DNA of 64,000 nt from DATJPR01 sp963811705. GTDB taxonomy: Bacteria; Bacteroidota; Ignavibacteria; UBA10030; UBA6906. Below, one piece after another: positions 19,158 through 28,352 of this stretch (position 1 is its first letter; each line of letters opens with the position of its first letter). A program made the position numbers and the translations under genes. The notes beneath the pieces are model-generated. The model was given only the letters and a program-made list of their open reading frames with translations. It ran no database searches and was not told where the DNA came from. The stretch spans positions 471,110-535,109 of the forward strand of contig CAWESL010000008.1 in assembly GCA_963811705.1 (NCBI GenBank). Reading direction: 5' to 3'.

Positions 19158-19262
19158 AAAGTTGGTTGCTTAGGCAACCATCTTAATGTTCGAAAACGGG
19201 CTCAAATAGGGCCGTCTTCATTGGAGAAAAAACATGGCAGCCTAAGCAACCGTTTTAATCTA
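18852..19262. repeat. Tandem duplication of a ~206-bp unit (two copies)
   Basis: Unit 1 (18852-19058) and unit 2 (19059-19262) are nearly identical; I see one 1-bp indel and a few substitutions. Each unit joins about 100 bp of the CPBP protease gene to a pair of opposed palindromic elements: 18958-18973 with 19030-19045, and 19164-19179 with 19236-19251. Within a pair the second core is close to the reverse complement of the first, so the pair resembles a ~90-bp element with inverted ends. The C insertion that breaks the CPBP frame is in unit 1 only. Confidence 0.85.
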
Positions 19263-19272
19263 TCGCCTGTCG

Positions 19273-19391
19273 CTATTCATCCACCGGCGTCCACCGGTCC
19301 AGAAGCTTCTCCGGGATCCCGTCGATAAACCGCGATGGCTTCGAAAGGATCATCCCGCTTTCCCGGTCATACACGTTGATGGGGTAGGTAA
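19273..19391 (-). pseudogene. Orphan 3' end of a UvrD-like helicase gene
   Basis: About 119 bp match the last 39 codons of the helicase gene at 26337-27374, ending in GAT GAA TAG where the helicase has GAT GAG TAA. Differences are concentrated at third codon positions (for example GTG/GTT, TAT/TAC, CGG/CGC, AGC/AGT), and the encoded peptide INVYDRESGMILSKPSRFID appears unchanged. Homology stops at its upstream edge exactly where a palindromic repeat begins (19393). It is a fragment derived from a second helicase allele or paralogue. Confidence 0.85.
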
Positions 19392-19392
19392 T

Positions 19393-19498
19393 GGCAGCCT
19401 ACGCTGCCCTATTTTTCAGGCCAAGACAGAAACGTCATCCCTGTAATCTCTTACCCACGAGCCGGTTTCGGTGTGGCAAAACAAGGCAGCCTTGTTTT
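19393..19498. terminator. Two perfect hairpins between gene remnants and the T9SS cargo gene
   Basis: 19393-19408 is GGCAGC-CTAC-GCTGCC followed by CTATTTTT, a canonical intrinsic terminator shape and a variant of the GGTTGC element. 19478-19498 is AAAACAAGGC-A-GCCTTGTTTT, a perfect inverted repeat 4 bp beyond the stop of the gene ending at 19503 and probably its bidirectional terminator. Confidence 0.7.
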
Positions 19499-19502
19499 CC
19501 CT

Positions 19503-21332
19503 TCATCGCAGAAGAAGCATTGACTTCGTAACCGAATAGTTCCCGACGGTAAGACGGTAGAAATAGACCCCGCTCGATAACGCCGCTCCGTCAAGAATGG
19601 CCTGGTAAGTGCCCGGCGATTGCCGCTCATCGACGAGCTCGGCAACGACTCGACCGAGCACATCGTACACTTCCAATCGAACATCGCCCGCCCCTGGAAT
19701 TGCATACCGAATCATGGTCGTCGGGTTGAATGGGTTTGGAAAGTTTTGTCCCAACATGTACTGCTTTGGTACTTCAATAAGCGCGCGAACGTCACTGGCC
19801 ACGTATCCGGAAACGGTCACGTCGTCCACATACCATCCGAGATCTGCCCAGGGAGCATGAGAGGAAAAGGAGAAGCCGATTTGAGCCGACATTCCCGCGT
19901 AGGGGAGAAGATCAAGCGAGGGCGTGGTCCACGTCCCCCCGCCTGTTCCGGTATACGGGCCGCCAAGGTTCAACCACGGCCCTCCTTTAACCCTGATCTG
20001 AACGTACCCCGTATCTGAGGTAGAAAAACTATACCAGTGCCAGAACCGAAGGTGCGGATTGTGATCGGAATCAGGAACCGCAAATTGCGGTGAGGTCAAT
20101 CGCGATGCAGCATCGTCGATATAATTTCCGGCGAGTACTGTGGCCGCGCACTTGGTTCCGCTGTGTGCGATCCCCGGTCCACTCGTTGGCACACCCACCT
20201 GCCACGTCCCTGAGTCCGCGTACCAATCACCAATCCCGGTCTCCCAGTCCTCCGGGCTGCGCAGGATCTTGGGACCCGTCACTATGGCCACGTCATCGAC
20301 ATACCATCCGGCATCTGCCCATGGAGAATGAGAAGCGAAATAGAAAGCCAACTGGACAGTCATTCCTGCATACGCCTTCAGATCAAGCGACGGCAATGTC
20401 CAAACGCCGCCACCCGTGCCGACATACGGTCCGCCAAGTGTCTGCCAGGGTCCTGTTCCGACTCTGATGAGAACGCGACCCGTATCGGATACTGAAAAAC
20501 TAAACCAGTGTAAGAATCGGAGACGGGGGCTCTGACTGCTATCGGGCACCTCAAATGATGGTGAGATCAACCGCGTCGAAGCGTCGTCGATATAGTTTCC
20601 CGTCAGTACCGTCGCAGCACAATTGTTGCCTGAGTAGGCGGTCATGGGCCCGCTCGTTGGCACACCGACCTGCCATGTCCCGTAGTCGGCGTACCAATCG
20701 CCAATTCCCTCCTCCCAATTCTCAGGGTTATGAAATGTCTTTGGACCCGTGAGGACAGTAATGTCGTCGATATACCACCCCGCGTCTGTCCACGGCGCAT
20801 GTGAGGTGAAATAGAACGCGAGTTGGACTGACAATCCCGCATACGCGCTCAAATCAAGCGAAGGCATCGTCCATACCCCACCGCCGGTGCCGACATACGG
20901 GCCCCCAATTTTCTGCCAGGCTCCCGTCCCGATTCTGATGAGAACATACCCAGAATCGGACGTTGAAAAACTGAACCAGTGCCAGAAACGGAGGCGCGGA
21001 TTGCTCAGACTGTCAGGCACGATGATCGAAGGCGATATGAGCCGCGTGGAAGCGCCGTCGGAGTAATTCCCGGCGAGGACAGTTGCTGCGCACGCCAATC
21101 CGCCGTGTGCACTCCCTGGCCCGCTGGTGGGGGTTCCGACCTCCCAGGTCCCGAAATCCACGGACCAGTTCTCAGACCAGTCACCTTCCCACCCTTCGTT
21201 CCAGACTGTATCGACACTCTGGGCATATGAGCCCTGTACCCAGATCAATAACATACAACACGCGGCAGCGGCGAAACGAAACGAATACGGCTGATGGGCG
21301 TGAACAGCGAATCTTCGAATGAATGTTTTCAT
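19503..21332 (-). CDS. Secreted protein with three MAM-like/jelly-roll repeats and a T9SS sorting domain
   Basis: 609 residues. GAGGAGAATCC precedes the start, and a signal peptide runs to GSYAQ. Three tandem modules of about 155 residues share GTW(E/Q)VG(T/V)PTSGP, CAATVL(A/T)GNY, RLRFWHW(F/Y)SFS, GGPY(V/T)GTGGG and a final W(Y)(I/V)DD(I/V)TV, resembling the MAM/immune-inhibitor-A-like domains that bind carbohydrate or accompany proteases. The C-terminus (QNFPNPFNPTTMIRY, DVLGRVV, SGVYFYRL, KSMLLLR) is a classic type A sorting signal, so the protein should cross the outer membrane by T9SS and be surface-attached or released. No catalytic domain is visible, so it may be an adhesin. Confidence 0.88.
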   Translation of the reverse strand: MKTFIRRFAVHAHQPYSFRFAAAACCMLLIWVQGSYAQSVDTVWNEGWEGDWSENWSVDFGTWEVGTPTSGPGSAHGGLACAATVLAGNYSDGASTRLISPSIIVPDSLSNPRLRFWHWFSFSTSDSGYVLIRIGTGAWQKIGGPYVGTGGGVWTMPSLDLSAYAGLSVQLAFYFTSHAPWTDAGWYIDDITVLTGPKTFHNPENWEEGIGDWYADYGTWQVGVPTSGPMTAYSGNNCAATVLTGNYIDDASTRLISPSFEVPDSSQSPRLRFLHWFSFSVSDTGRVLIRVGTGPWQTLGGPYVGTGGGVWTLPSLDLKAYAGMTVQLAFYFASHSPWADAGWYVDDVAIVTGPKILRSPEDWETGIGDWYADSGTWQVGVPTSGPGIAHSGTKCAATVLAGNYIDDAASRLTSPQFAVPDSDHNPHLRFWHWYSFSTSDTGYVQIRVKGGPWLNLGGPYTGTGGGTWTTPSLDLLPYAGMSAQIGFSFSSHAPWADLGWYVDDVTVSGYVASDVRALIEVPKQYMLGQNFPNPFNPTTMIRYAIPGAGDVRLEVYDVLGRVVAELVDERQSPGTYQAILDGAALSSGVYFYRLTVGNYSVTKSMLLLR

Positions 21333-21397
21333 GGATTCTCCTCGTCGTAACTCCCAAAGGAATTTGTGATAGAGACAGTCGGAGCGTTCTCTTCCGT

Positions 21398-22183
21398 CTA
21401 CAATCCGAACCGCATCTGGATGGTCGGAACCAATTCCGTCGTAACCCTCCCCGGCTGCTGAATAGTTGCCAGCGGTCGCAGCAAGAAATTGAATTGCGGT
21501 TTCATGATCCCGCCTGTCGAAGTTCCCTGTGGGTCAAGCTCTTTCCTGGATTCCCATAGTTCGAGTTCCTCCTCATCGGCAGATTTGATGAGTGCGGGGA
21601 TTGTTCCGCCGATGATAAGAGAAGCGCCTGCAAGATAGAGGAGCGTCTTCGCCGTGCCCGAGGCATCAGAGATGCCGGGGCCGGATTTCGGGTCGGTCTC
21701 ACTTGCGGCAATGAGGATGATGCCCAGACCGGCGCCGCCTGCAGCAATCAGCCATTTCGTCTTTCCGGTGCGGCTGCGGCGCGCTGCCGATTGAAGATCA
21801 ACAATGTGATAATTGCCGTTGAAGAGAACGCGAGCCGTGTCGATTCTCGTCGCGAGAGCGAACGACGCAGGCTCCACGGAGACGACCGTTCCGTAGGAGC
21901 AATCATCTTCCCGGGTGAGTTTGAGGGCCTTTGGGAATGCACGCAATCGTGCCGATCGGGCCGGGAGTTCTTCGCTGCTCAAAGTGAACTCAGCATCCGG
22001 GTTGGAAATCGCCAGCGCCGTGATAATCCCTGCGCCTGCCACGACACATCCCGCAACGAGGAGACCGGTATCGTATTCGGCAAAGCTGTCTTCGATCTGG
22101 CTGGAATAATTCGGCCACTGCGAGAAAGCATTTGAGAAGGCAGCAAGTGATGCGGTGAGCAACGCTATGAAAAGGCGCTTCAT
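21398..22183 (-). CDS. Membrane protein (hypothetical)
   Basis: 261 residues from ATG 22183 with GGAGAAAACC upstream; start chosen to give the signal-like MKRLFIALLTASLAAFSNAFSQ. Further hydrophobic segments are GLLVAGCVVAGAGIITALAI, KWLIAAGGAGLGIILIAA and TLLYLAGASLIIGGTIPAL, with a soluble domain between the first two. No family recognised. It lies between the T9SS cargo gene and the LuxR regulator, all on the minus strand but separated by more than 60 bp each. Confidence 0.72.
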   Translation of the reverse strand: MKRLFIALLTASLAAFSNAFSQWPNYSSQIEDSFAEYDTGLLVAGCVVAGAGIITALAISNPDAEFTLSSEELPARSARLRAFPKALKLTREDDCSYGTVVSVEPASFALATRIDTARVLFNGNYHIVDLQSAARRSRTGKTKWLIAAGGAGLGIILIAASETDPKSGPGISDASGTAKTLLYLAGASLIIGGTIPALIKSADEEELELWESRKELDPQGTSTGGIMKPQFNFLLRPLATIQQPGRVTTELVPTIQMRFGL

Positions 22184-22304
22184 GGTTTTCTCCGGGGGAA
22201 GGGAAGAACTCGTGCTGGCGAACGCGGGAAGAACTTCAACGGACAACATAGGGGAACAGAAGTGCAGGGGGTACTACCCGAAGGGGTGGATTCTGAGCAT
22301 CATT

Positions 22305-22913
22305 CTACTGTTTCATGACAGCACCGACCTTGTTCGCGACGTTGAGTTTCCTGTAGATGTTCTTTATGTGAAATTTGACCGTGTCCTTCGCAATGAACAA
22401 CCCATCGGCGATCGCTTGATAGCTGTGTCCCTGGCGAAGGCGGGAGAGGACTTCCTGTTCGCGTCGCGTCAGTGGTTCGGGCAACGTCGTAGCACGGAAC
22501 GATTCGGTGATCTTCCTCGCGATAGTCATGCTCATCGGCGCGCCTCCGTCCACGACCTCGGAGATCGCCCTGAGGATTTCGGTTGCGGATGAGTTCTTCA
22601 ATAAGTATCCCGACGCGCCGCTTCTCAGTGAACTAAGAATGACCTCATCTTCGACATGGACGGTCAGCATCACAATTTCCATCTCGGGCCACTGGTGCTT
22701 GACGATTCGCACCCCGTCGATGCCGGACATCCCGGGCAGACCGATGTCCATGAGCAGGACATCCGGTCTGCTGTGCCCAAGGTCTCGAATCGCAGCTTCG
22801 CAATCGGGATAGGTCGCGGCACATGAATATCCTTTCGATGATCCAAGCAGAGCGGAGAGTTTCTGACGCACGTCCTGGTCATCGTCCACAACGCTTACGA
22901 GGATTGATCGCAC
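22305..22913 (-). CDS. NarL/FixJ-type response regulator
   Basis: 202 residues from a GTG start with AAGGAGACC upstream. The receiver domain has the acidic cluster VVDDDQD, phosphoacceptor Asp56 in LLMDIGLPG and the conserved T/K positions (MLTVH, YLLKN). A LuxR-type helix-turn-helix follows (LTRREQEVLSRLRQGHSYQA, then IADGLFIAKDTVKFHIKNIY). The gene is 60 bp downstream of the large sensor kinase at 22975-26115, its obvious partner. Output targets are unknown. Confidence 0.95.
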   Translation of the reverse strand: MRSILVSVVDDDQDVRQKLSALLGSSKGYSCAATYPDCEAAIRDLGHSRPDVLLMDIGLPGMSGIDGVRIVKHQWPEMEIVMLTVHVEDEVILSSLRSGASGYLLKNSSATEILRAISEVVDGGAPMSMTIARKITESFRATTLPEPLTRREQEVLSRLRQGHSYQAIADGLFIAKDTVKFHIKNIYRKLNVANKVGAVMKQ

Positions 22914-22974
22914 TGCAGGTCTCCTTCCAGGTCGCAGGTCGAGGCTTCAGCGGGCGAGGGGGGGCACGGTGAAC

Positions 22975-25900
22975 TTACGCACCACGATCGTGTTGGGCAA
23001 CTACCCGAACGGGCGGTTTGCCGCTAAAGTGAATGCATGTGCCCGTCCCCGGAGAGCCGGTGATCGTCAGTATTCCTTTAAGGGTCTTCGCACGTCGGCG
23101 CATGTTTGAAATTCCATGCCCTGCTGTGATTTGCGCCGGATCGAAGCCTTTACCGTCGTCCGAGAGCTCAAGGATGAGAATGCCATCCTCGAACGACATC
23201 ACGAGGGTGCTGTTTCTCGCTCCCGTCGCGTGGCGGACGACATTCGTCAGAGCTTCCTTGAAGATCCGTGCCAGGTTCATACGCCACTCCGTGGTGAGGT
23301 GTATTCTTTCAAACTCAGGGGTAAGTCCCATGAGTCGGAAGGCGATCTCCGTGGATTCAAAATGCCCATCGCTGAAGTTCTTCAAATATTCCGCCAGGTC
23401 CCGAAGGGAATCCTTTGCCGGGTCCATCTGCCATATCATCTCGCGCATCTCGTGGATCAGCGCGTTGGCATCGCCCGACAGCCTGCGGAGTTGCGTCGTG
23501 AGCGTTTTCCCTGCCTTGAACTGTGTCTGTTCCAGGACACTCGCGGTCATGGAAATCTTTGCCGCCCTGGCGCCCAGTTCGTCGTGGAAATCCGCAGCCA
23601 TCTTACGACGGAGTTGTTCCAGCTCAAAAGTCATCGCGCGTTCGATCCGCAATGCGCGTTGTATCCGGTAGCGCTGGGTCAGTAATGCCGATGCCAACAC
23701 TATGGCGATCATGCATGCCCAGAACCACGGCTCCATCCAGAACGGTGGAGAAACATCGATGACGAGGGAGAATGGTTCGCGGGTCCACTCCCCGTCGCTA
23801 TTTGACGCCCTGATTTTGAGAACATAACGGCCGGGGGGGAGGTACGCGTAGTTCGCCTGTCGAACCGTCGATGGTGTGGTCCAGCCTGAATCGAGGCCTT
23901 CCATCGTCCAACGATAGAGGTTCTTCGAAGGATCCTTGGTATGCAGAGCGACGAAGGAAAAACTCAGAAGGCGCTGGTCGTACGGGAGCGTCAATGGAGA
24001 ACCACTTGAGAAGGGCGGGGTTCCCACAGAATTCATCGCGAAGGATCGCACAGAGGTCACAACGATGGTCGGTTGGATCGCATTAAATGTCCCCGATGGA
24101 TCAAACGCACTGAAACCCTTGTCGCCCCCGATGAAGATCCTTCCGTCCCTTGCAGTGTATGCGGCGCCCAGATTGAACCCGTTCTCCGTAAGTCCATCTG
24201 CCACGAAAAACTTTGTGATCGTGCCTGTCGAGGGATTGAAGCGTGAGAGGCCGATTGACGTCGTCAGCCAGAGCATTCCGCTCGCATCCTGTTCCACTCC
24301 ATACACGGTATCGTTGGAGAGGCCGTCCGACTCATCCCACGACTCCGTGTTCCCGGTGTCGAGGTCCGCTTTGACGAGTCCATGGCCGTCCGTTCCGAGC
24401 CATACGATCCCGCGATTGCTGGCATCCGGACGGATCGCAAATACGGTCGTCGCTGAGAGGTCGATGCCGTTTCGTAATCGAAGCGGAACACGTTGATAGC
24501 CATCTGTTGCCGGATCCAATCGAACGAGTCCATGCCTCCAGGTTCCCAGGAGGAGTCGTCCCCTATCGTCAGCGACAATGGTGGTGATCCACGCCACGCT
24601 TTCGTGATCCAAGTACAATGGATGAGGGGTGAGAACGCCGTTTCGCTGATCGTACGACAACACTCCGCTGCCGTTGGTACCGATCCAGAGCAGACCCCGC
24701 GTATCCTTGAAGAGAGCATAGATGGAAGTTTCAGTACCGTCCCGACGAGGGCGCAAAATGTGTGAGAGATCGGTGAAACCGGTTGCGGTGCGTTCAACCT
24801 TGTAGACTCCCGCCCGGAGCGTCGCCACCCAGAACGAAGGTCGTCCACCGGAAGAATCCTCCAGGATAGCGCGCACGGCTTCGGAACATTGCCACGATCG
24901 TATACAGTTGCCCGACGCCAGGTCCATCTCGCGCAGCGACGCACCGGTCCCGACAAGAATTCGTTGGACAGGATCTCGAGCGGGCTGACAGAAGGACCAG
25001 ACCGCATTCTCCTTTACGATCGCCGCGCCAGTGTGCTGTGACTGATAGAACGCAAACCGGATCATTCCAGGAGTGAACTTTCTCACTCCGTCCGCATGCG
25101 TGCCTATCCAGACGCTTCCGAACCGGTCCCCGTAGAGTGCGAGAATGCAACACGATCGACCTTCATCGCGCTGTGTTTCCAGTGGCAGAAACGGTGTCGA
25201 CGATTCCGAGGCGAAGCGAAGATGGGAGCGAACGAAGACGCCGCGGTCGCGTGTGCCCGCCCAAAGTCCTTGCTGGAGGTCCTCGCCAAGCGATGTCACT
25301 TCGATACCGTCGATGAGCCCTTTTGTGATCGCCTTGAGCAGGGGATCGTACCTATCCAATCCCCGCCGTGTGCCGATCCATATCGAGCCGAGACTATCAC
25401 ACAGCAGCGCCCGGACGGTATCACACGAAAGAGCCGACTTCCTTTCTTTTGTTCCGCTGAAGCGGGAAATTCGGTCGGTCCGTGGTTCCCATCGGAAAAG
25501 CCCGCCCGGAGTGCCGAAGTAATACGCTCCATCCAGGCCCTTGCACATTGCCGCAACGTTTCTGTTGCGGAGTTCATTTCCAAGGGCACCGGTCATTTCG
25601 GAAAGTCTGAAGGAATTCTTCTCTTCCGTGAGGATCGACAAACCTCCTGTCGTTCCCACAAAGAGCTGACCACTGTCCATCGGCATGAAGGACGTAATGG
25701 CAGCGGATCGCGCAGGCAATCCCCATCGCTCAAACGAGTCGGTGGAGCGATTGTAGCGTGTCATCCCCTCAAGGTCCCAACCCACCCACACCTCGTTTCG
25801 CCACTCGATGATGGCCCCGGCGCGATCGGTGATCGAACCCTGTTTCTCCCCATCCCTCGCCTGGTACTTCCGAATGGTATAGCCGTCGAATTTGTTGACG

Positions 25901-26115
25901 CCATCTTCGGTACCGAACCAGAGGAACCCGAGACTGTCCTGGAAGATTGCATAGACTGAATTGTGAGTGAGGCCGTCGTCAACGGTGATACGGTCAGAGG
26001 GCGCTGGCTTTCGCTGCGCATGGAGGGGTCCCACCAGGCAGGCAGTCGCGGCGAGGAACATCACTATCGATGTGGCGATGCGCCGCCATCGATAATCGGA
26101 ATGATCGACGGACAT
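22975..26115 (-). CDS. Propeller-type sensor histidine kinase (Reg_prop / Y_Y_Y / HisKA_3)
   Basis: About 1046 residues from ATG 26115, preferred over GTG 26190 because it gives a signal peptide (RRIATSIVMFLAATACLVGP). A periplasmic region of about 700 residues contains many two-component propeller repeats (for example NSVYAIFQDSLGFLWFGTED and DTRGLLWIGTNGSGVLSYD). A Y_Y_Y domain (SFVALHTKDPSKNLYRWTME) leads to one membrane helix (WFWACMIAIVLASALL). The cytoplasmic part has HisKA_3 with DFHDELG as phosphoacceptor box and HATPase motifs NVVRHA and LSDDGKGFD. Such kinases often respond to polysaccharide-derived ligands. It pairs with the LuxR-type regulator just downstream. Confidence 0.93.
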   Translation of the reverse strand: MSVDHSDYRWRRIATSIVMFLAATACLVGPLHAQRKPAPSDRITVDDGLTHNSVYAIFQDSLGFLWFGTEDGVNKFDGYTIRKYQARDGEKQGSITDRAGAIIEWRNEVWVGWDLEGMTRYNRSTDSFERWGLPARSAAITSFMPMDSGQLFVGTTGGLSILTEEKNSFRLSEMTGALGNELRNRNVAAMCKGLDGAYYFGTPGGLFRWEPRTDRISRFSGTKERKSALSCDTVRALLCDSLGSIWIGTRRGLDRYDPLLKAITKGLIDGIEVTSLGEDLQQGLWAGTRDRGVFVRSHLRFASESSTPFLPLETQRDEGRSCCILALYGDRFGSVWIGTHADGVRKFTPGMIRFAFYQSQHTGAAIVKENAVWSFCQPARDPVQRILVGTGASLREMDLASGNCIRSWQCSEAVRAILEDSSGGRPSFWVATLRAGVYKVERTATGFTDLSHILRPRRDGTETSIYALFKDTRGLLWIGTNGSGVLSYDQRNGVLTPHPLYLDHESVAWITTIVADDRGRLLLGTWRHGLVRLDPATDGYQRVPLRLRNGIDLSATTVFAIRPDASNRGIVWLGTDGHGLVKADLDTGNTESWDESDGLSNDTVYGVEQDASGMLWLTTSIGLSRFNPSTGTITKFFVADGLTENGFNLGAAYTARDGRIFIGGDKGFSAFDPSGTFNAIQPTIVVTSVRSFAMNSVGTPPFSSGSPLTLPYDQRLLSFSFVALHTKDPSKNLYRWTMEGLDSGWTTPSTVRQANYAYLPPGRYVLKIRASNSDGEWTREPFSLVIDVSPPFWMEPWFWACMIAIVLASALLTQRYRIQRALRIERAMTFELEQLRRKMAADFHDELGARAAKISMTASVLEQTQFKAGKTLTTQLRRLSGDANALIHEMREMIWQMDPAKDSLRDLAEYLKNFSDGHFESTEIAFRLMGLTPEFERIHLTTEWRMNLARIFKEALTNVVRHATGARNSTLVMSFEDGILILELSDDGKGFDPAQITAGHGISNMRRRAKTLKGILTITGSPGTGTCIHFSGKPPVRVVAQHDRGA

Positions 26116-26336
26116 GAGGCAGAAAGTGTACGGAGTGGAACGTTTGGATTCACCGAGGAACGCAGTCGGTTTCAGGATCGAAACCGGCACTCAGGCAGGC
26201 AAGACAAGGTAATCCGAACCGAACCGAGTATCAAGCGCATCGTTGAGTACTCGCAGACGAGAGAAGAAAACTCTTGAACAAGGCGACCCGGGACGCGTTG
26301 TTGCTTGGTTATTAGCAGGTTTCTCAGATCGATCAT

Positions 26337-27374
26337 TTACTCATCCACCGGCGTCCACCGGTCCAGAAGCTTCTCCGGGATCCCGTCGATAAACCGCGAT
26401 GGCTTCGAAAGGATCATCCCACTCTCGCGGTCGTAAACGTTGATCGGGTAGGTAATATAAAGGTGCTCCTTCGCCCGGGTGCAAGCGACGTACATCAGGC
26501 GCCGTTCTTCTTCAATCGCGTCATCGTCCGTCGCCGCCCGCGCGGCCGGAAATCGTCCCTCCAACGCGTACATCACGAAAACCGTGTTCCACTCAAGACC
26601 TTTCGCGCTGTGAATCGTCGAGAGGATCAGCTTCTCATCGTCGCTCCCGGGATCGCTGATGTCCGCGACGCTCTCCGTTGCCGGCTCAAGCGCAAGATCC
26701 GTCAGCAGCGTCGACAGTGAACGGTAGCGCTCAGTAATTTGCACGAACATCTCCAGGTCCTTCGCGCGCTTGTTGTGATCGTCGTACCGGAGTTTGAAGA
26801 TCGGCTCATAGTACTGCAAGAGGCGCTGCACACGATCCGTCGGACTCAAATGTTCGGCGGAGGCGTCCTTCAGGGTCGCAAACAACGGGACGGTCTTCTC
26901 GGGGTAGGAATTGTAGCTCGGCCAAAAGGACGGGAGCCGGGTCGACGTCGCATCGCCGGCAGGTCCGACTCGTTTTGAAAGAATATCATCGAGAATCTTC
27001 TCGGCCGTGCGGGGGCCGACACCGTCCACCAGAAGCAGAATCCGGTTCCATGCGACAGCATCGCGGGGATTGTCCAGCACCCGGAGATAGGAGACGATAT
27101 CCTTGATGTGGGCTGTTTCCATCAGCTTCAGGCCGCCGTACTTCACAAACGGGACGTTCGCCTTGGTGAGTTCCACCTCAAGATCGAAAGAAAGAAAGCC
27201 CGACCGGAACAGCACCGCAATCTCGCCCAAGGAGATCCCTTCTTCACGCAATTCGAGCACCTTCTGCACGATGAACCGCGATTGAATGTTCTCCGTCTGA
27301 GCGGCAATAATGGCCGGCAGCTCCCCTCCCAATTTGTGCGTGTACAGTTCCTTCGAAAATTTGTGCCGGGTCAT
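26337..27374 (-). CDS. UvrD/Rep-like helicase, C-terminal half (split gene)
   Basis: 345 residues if started at ATG 27374, which overlaps the stop of the methyltransferase gene as ATGA. It begins RHKFSKELYTHKLGGELPA, the segment that should directly follow the end of the N-terminal half at 28353. It contains late SF1 motifs: IAVLFRSGFLSFDLEVEL, helicase motif V (LILSTIHSAKGLEWNTVFV) and motif VI (EERRLMYVACTRAKEHLYI). It lacks Walker A and B. It would be active only if it assembles with the N-terminal half. Its last 39 codons recur as an orphan fragment at 19273-19391. Confidence 0.85.
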   Translation of the reverse strand: MTRHKFSKELYTHKLGGELPAIIAAQTENIQSRFIVQKVLELREEGISLGEIAVLFRSGFLSFDLEVELTKANVPFVKYGGLKLMETAHIKDIVSYLRVLDNPRDAVAWNRILLLVDGVGPRTAEKILDDILSKRVGPAGDATSTRLPSFWPSYNSYPEKTVPLFATLKDASAEHLSPTDRVQRLLQYYEPIFKLRYDDHNKRAKDLEMFVQITERYRSLSTLLTDLALEPATESVADISDPGSDDEKLILSTIHSAKGLEWNTVFVMYALEGRFPAARAATDDDAIEEERRLMYVACTRAKEHLYITYPINVYDRESGMILSKPSRFIDGIPEKLLDRWTPVDE

Positions 27375-28216
27375 GCAATCGCCTTCCTGAGCATACGGAT
27401 GTATTCCGGTGTCGTGCCGCAACATCCCCCGATGAACGTCGCGCCGAGTGCCGCCCAGCGCTGCGCGTACACGATGTAGTCTTCCGCCGCGATGTCGCAC
27501 TCCATCGAGCCGTCGTGTTCATCGCCCGGCAGACCGACGTTCGCATAGACGCCGAAGGGAAGCGCTGACGCCGTGCGCAGGCGGTGGATGGCAATCCGCA
27601 TGAAGCGCGGCGAAATACAATTGAGCGCGAGCGCCCACGGCCGGCAATCGTTGACGGCCTCCACGGCGTCTTCGATCGGGTGCCCGTCGTAGAGATCTCC
27701 CGTTGTGGAGCAGAGAAAACTGACGACCGTCGGCAAACCCGTCGACGTTGCGGCCGTGCATGCCGCATGGGCTTCTCTCGCCGTCCCCATGGTTTCGCAG
27801 AGAAGCATGTCCACTCCGGCGTTCGCGAGACGCCGCGCATGGAGGGCGTGCTCCGCGGCGAGTTCCTCATCCGAGGGGACGAGGTCCGGACGATAGCAGT
27901 CTTCCAGCGGGGCGATCGATCCTGCGATTCTTACCGATCGATCAGGAAAGGCCGCGCGTGCCTGCTTCGCCAGGTCGACCGCCAGTGATGTAAGCTCTTC
28001 CGATCGGTCCGGGATTCCGGTAAGCCTGAATGTTCTCTGCGTTGTCCGGAACGTGTTGGTCGTTATGATGTCCGCACCTGCGGCAATGTACTCTTCATGA
28101 ATGGTCCGCACCAGGCCCGGATCATCGATCAACGCATTCGCCGACCAGAGCGGAAGCCGCACATTGGCTCCGCGCCGGGCAAGCTCAGTCCCCATGGCAC
28201 CGTCTAGGAGCATCAT
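27371..28216 (-). CDS. Homocysteine S-methyltransferase family protein inserted in the helicase gene
   Basis: 281 residues from ATG 28216. Motifs: MLLDGAMGTELARRG, ADIITTNTFRTT, ETMGTAREA, and the zinc ligands in ALNCISP and GGCCGTTPEYI. The family transfers a methyl group to homocysteine to make methionine (BHMT/MmuM/MetH N-domain type). The gene sits between two halves of a UvrD-like helicase, and its TGA overlaps the ATG of the C-terminal half. No Shine-Dalgarno is visible before the start; the upstream 136 bp are repeated words. The methyl donor cannot be told from sequence. Confidence 0.88.
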   Translation of the reverse strand: MMLLDGAMGTELARRGANVRLPLWSANALIDDPGLVRTIHEEYIAAGADIITTNTFRTTQRTFRLTGIPDRSEELTSLAVDLAKQARAAFPDRSVRIAGSIAPLEDCYRPDLVPSDEELAAEHALHARRLANAGVDMLLCETMGTAREAHAACTAATSTGLPTVVSFLCSTTGDLYDGHPIEDAVEAVNDCRPWALALNCISPRFMRIAIHRLRTASALPFGVYANVGLPGDEHDGSMECDIAAEDYIVYAQRWAALGATFIGGCCGTTPEYIRMLRKAIA

Positions 28217-28352
28217 TGAGTACGCAGTAGGCAGTAAGGAGTATGCAGAAAACATACTGGATTCAGCCGGGAGTAGGAAGTATGACGTAGGAAGTAGGAA
28301 GAAAGCGGAGGCATTCGTCCCCCCCATCTTCCCATCTCCCCCATCCCCTCTC
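28217..28352. repeat. Repeat-filled junction at the helicase insertion
   Basis: It contains AGTACGCAGTAGGCAGTA-like and GAAGTAGGAAG-like words (28228-28305) followed by a C/T-run tract (28317-28352, CCCCCATCTTCCCATCTCCC). Both families recur in other gaps (about 37925, 48365 and 57773 for the first; 31466, 52866, 55145 and 61262 for the second). The N-terminal helicase half ends directly at its edge. Confidence 0.75.

Noticed and set aside
18958..19251. Riboswitch reading of the GGTTGC/GCAACC pairs
   Set aside because: No match to a known aptamer core, and the pairs lie at gene ends rather than in leaders.
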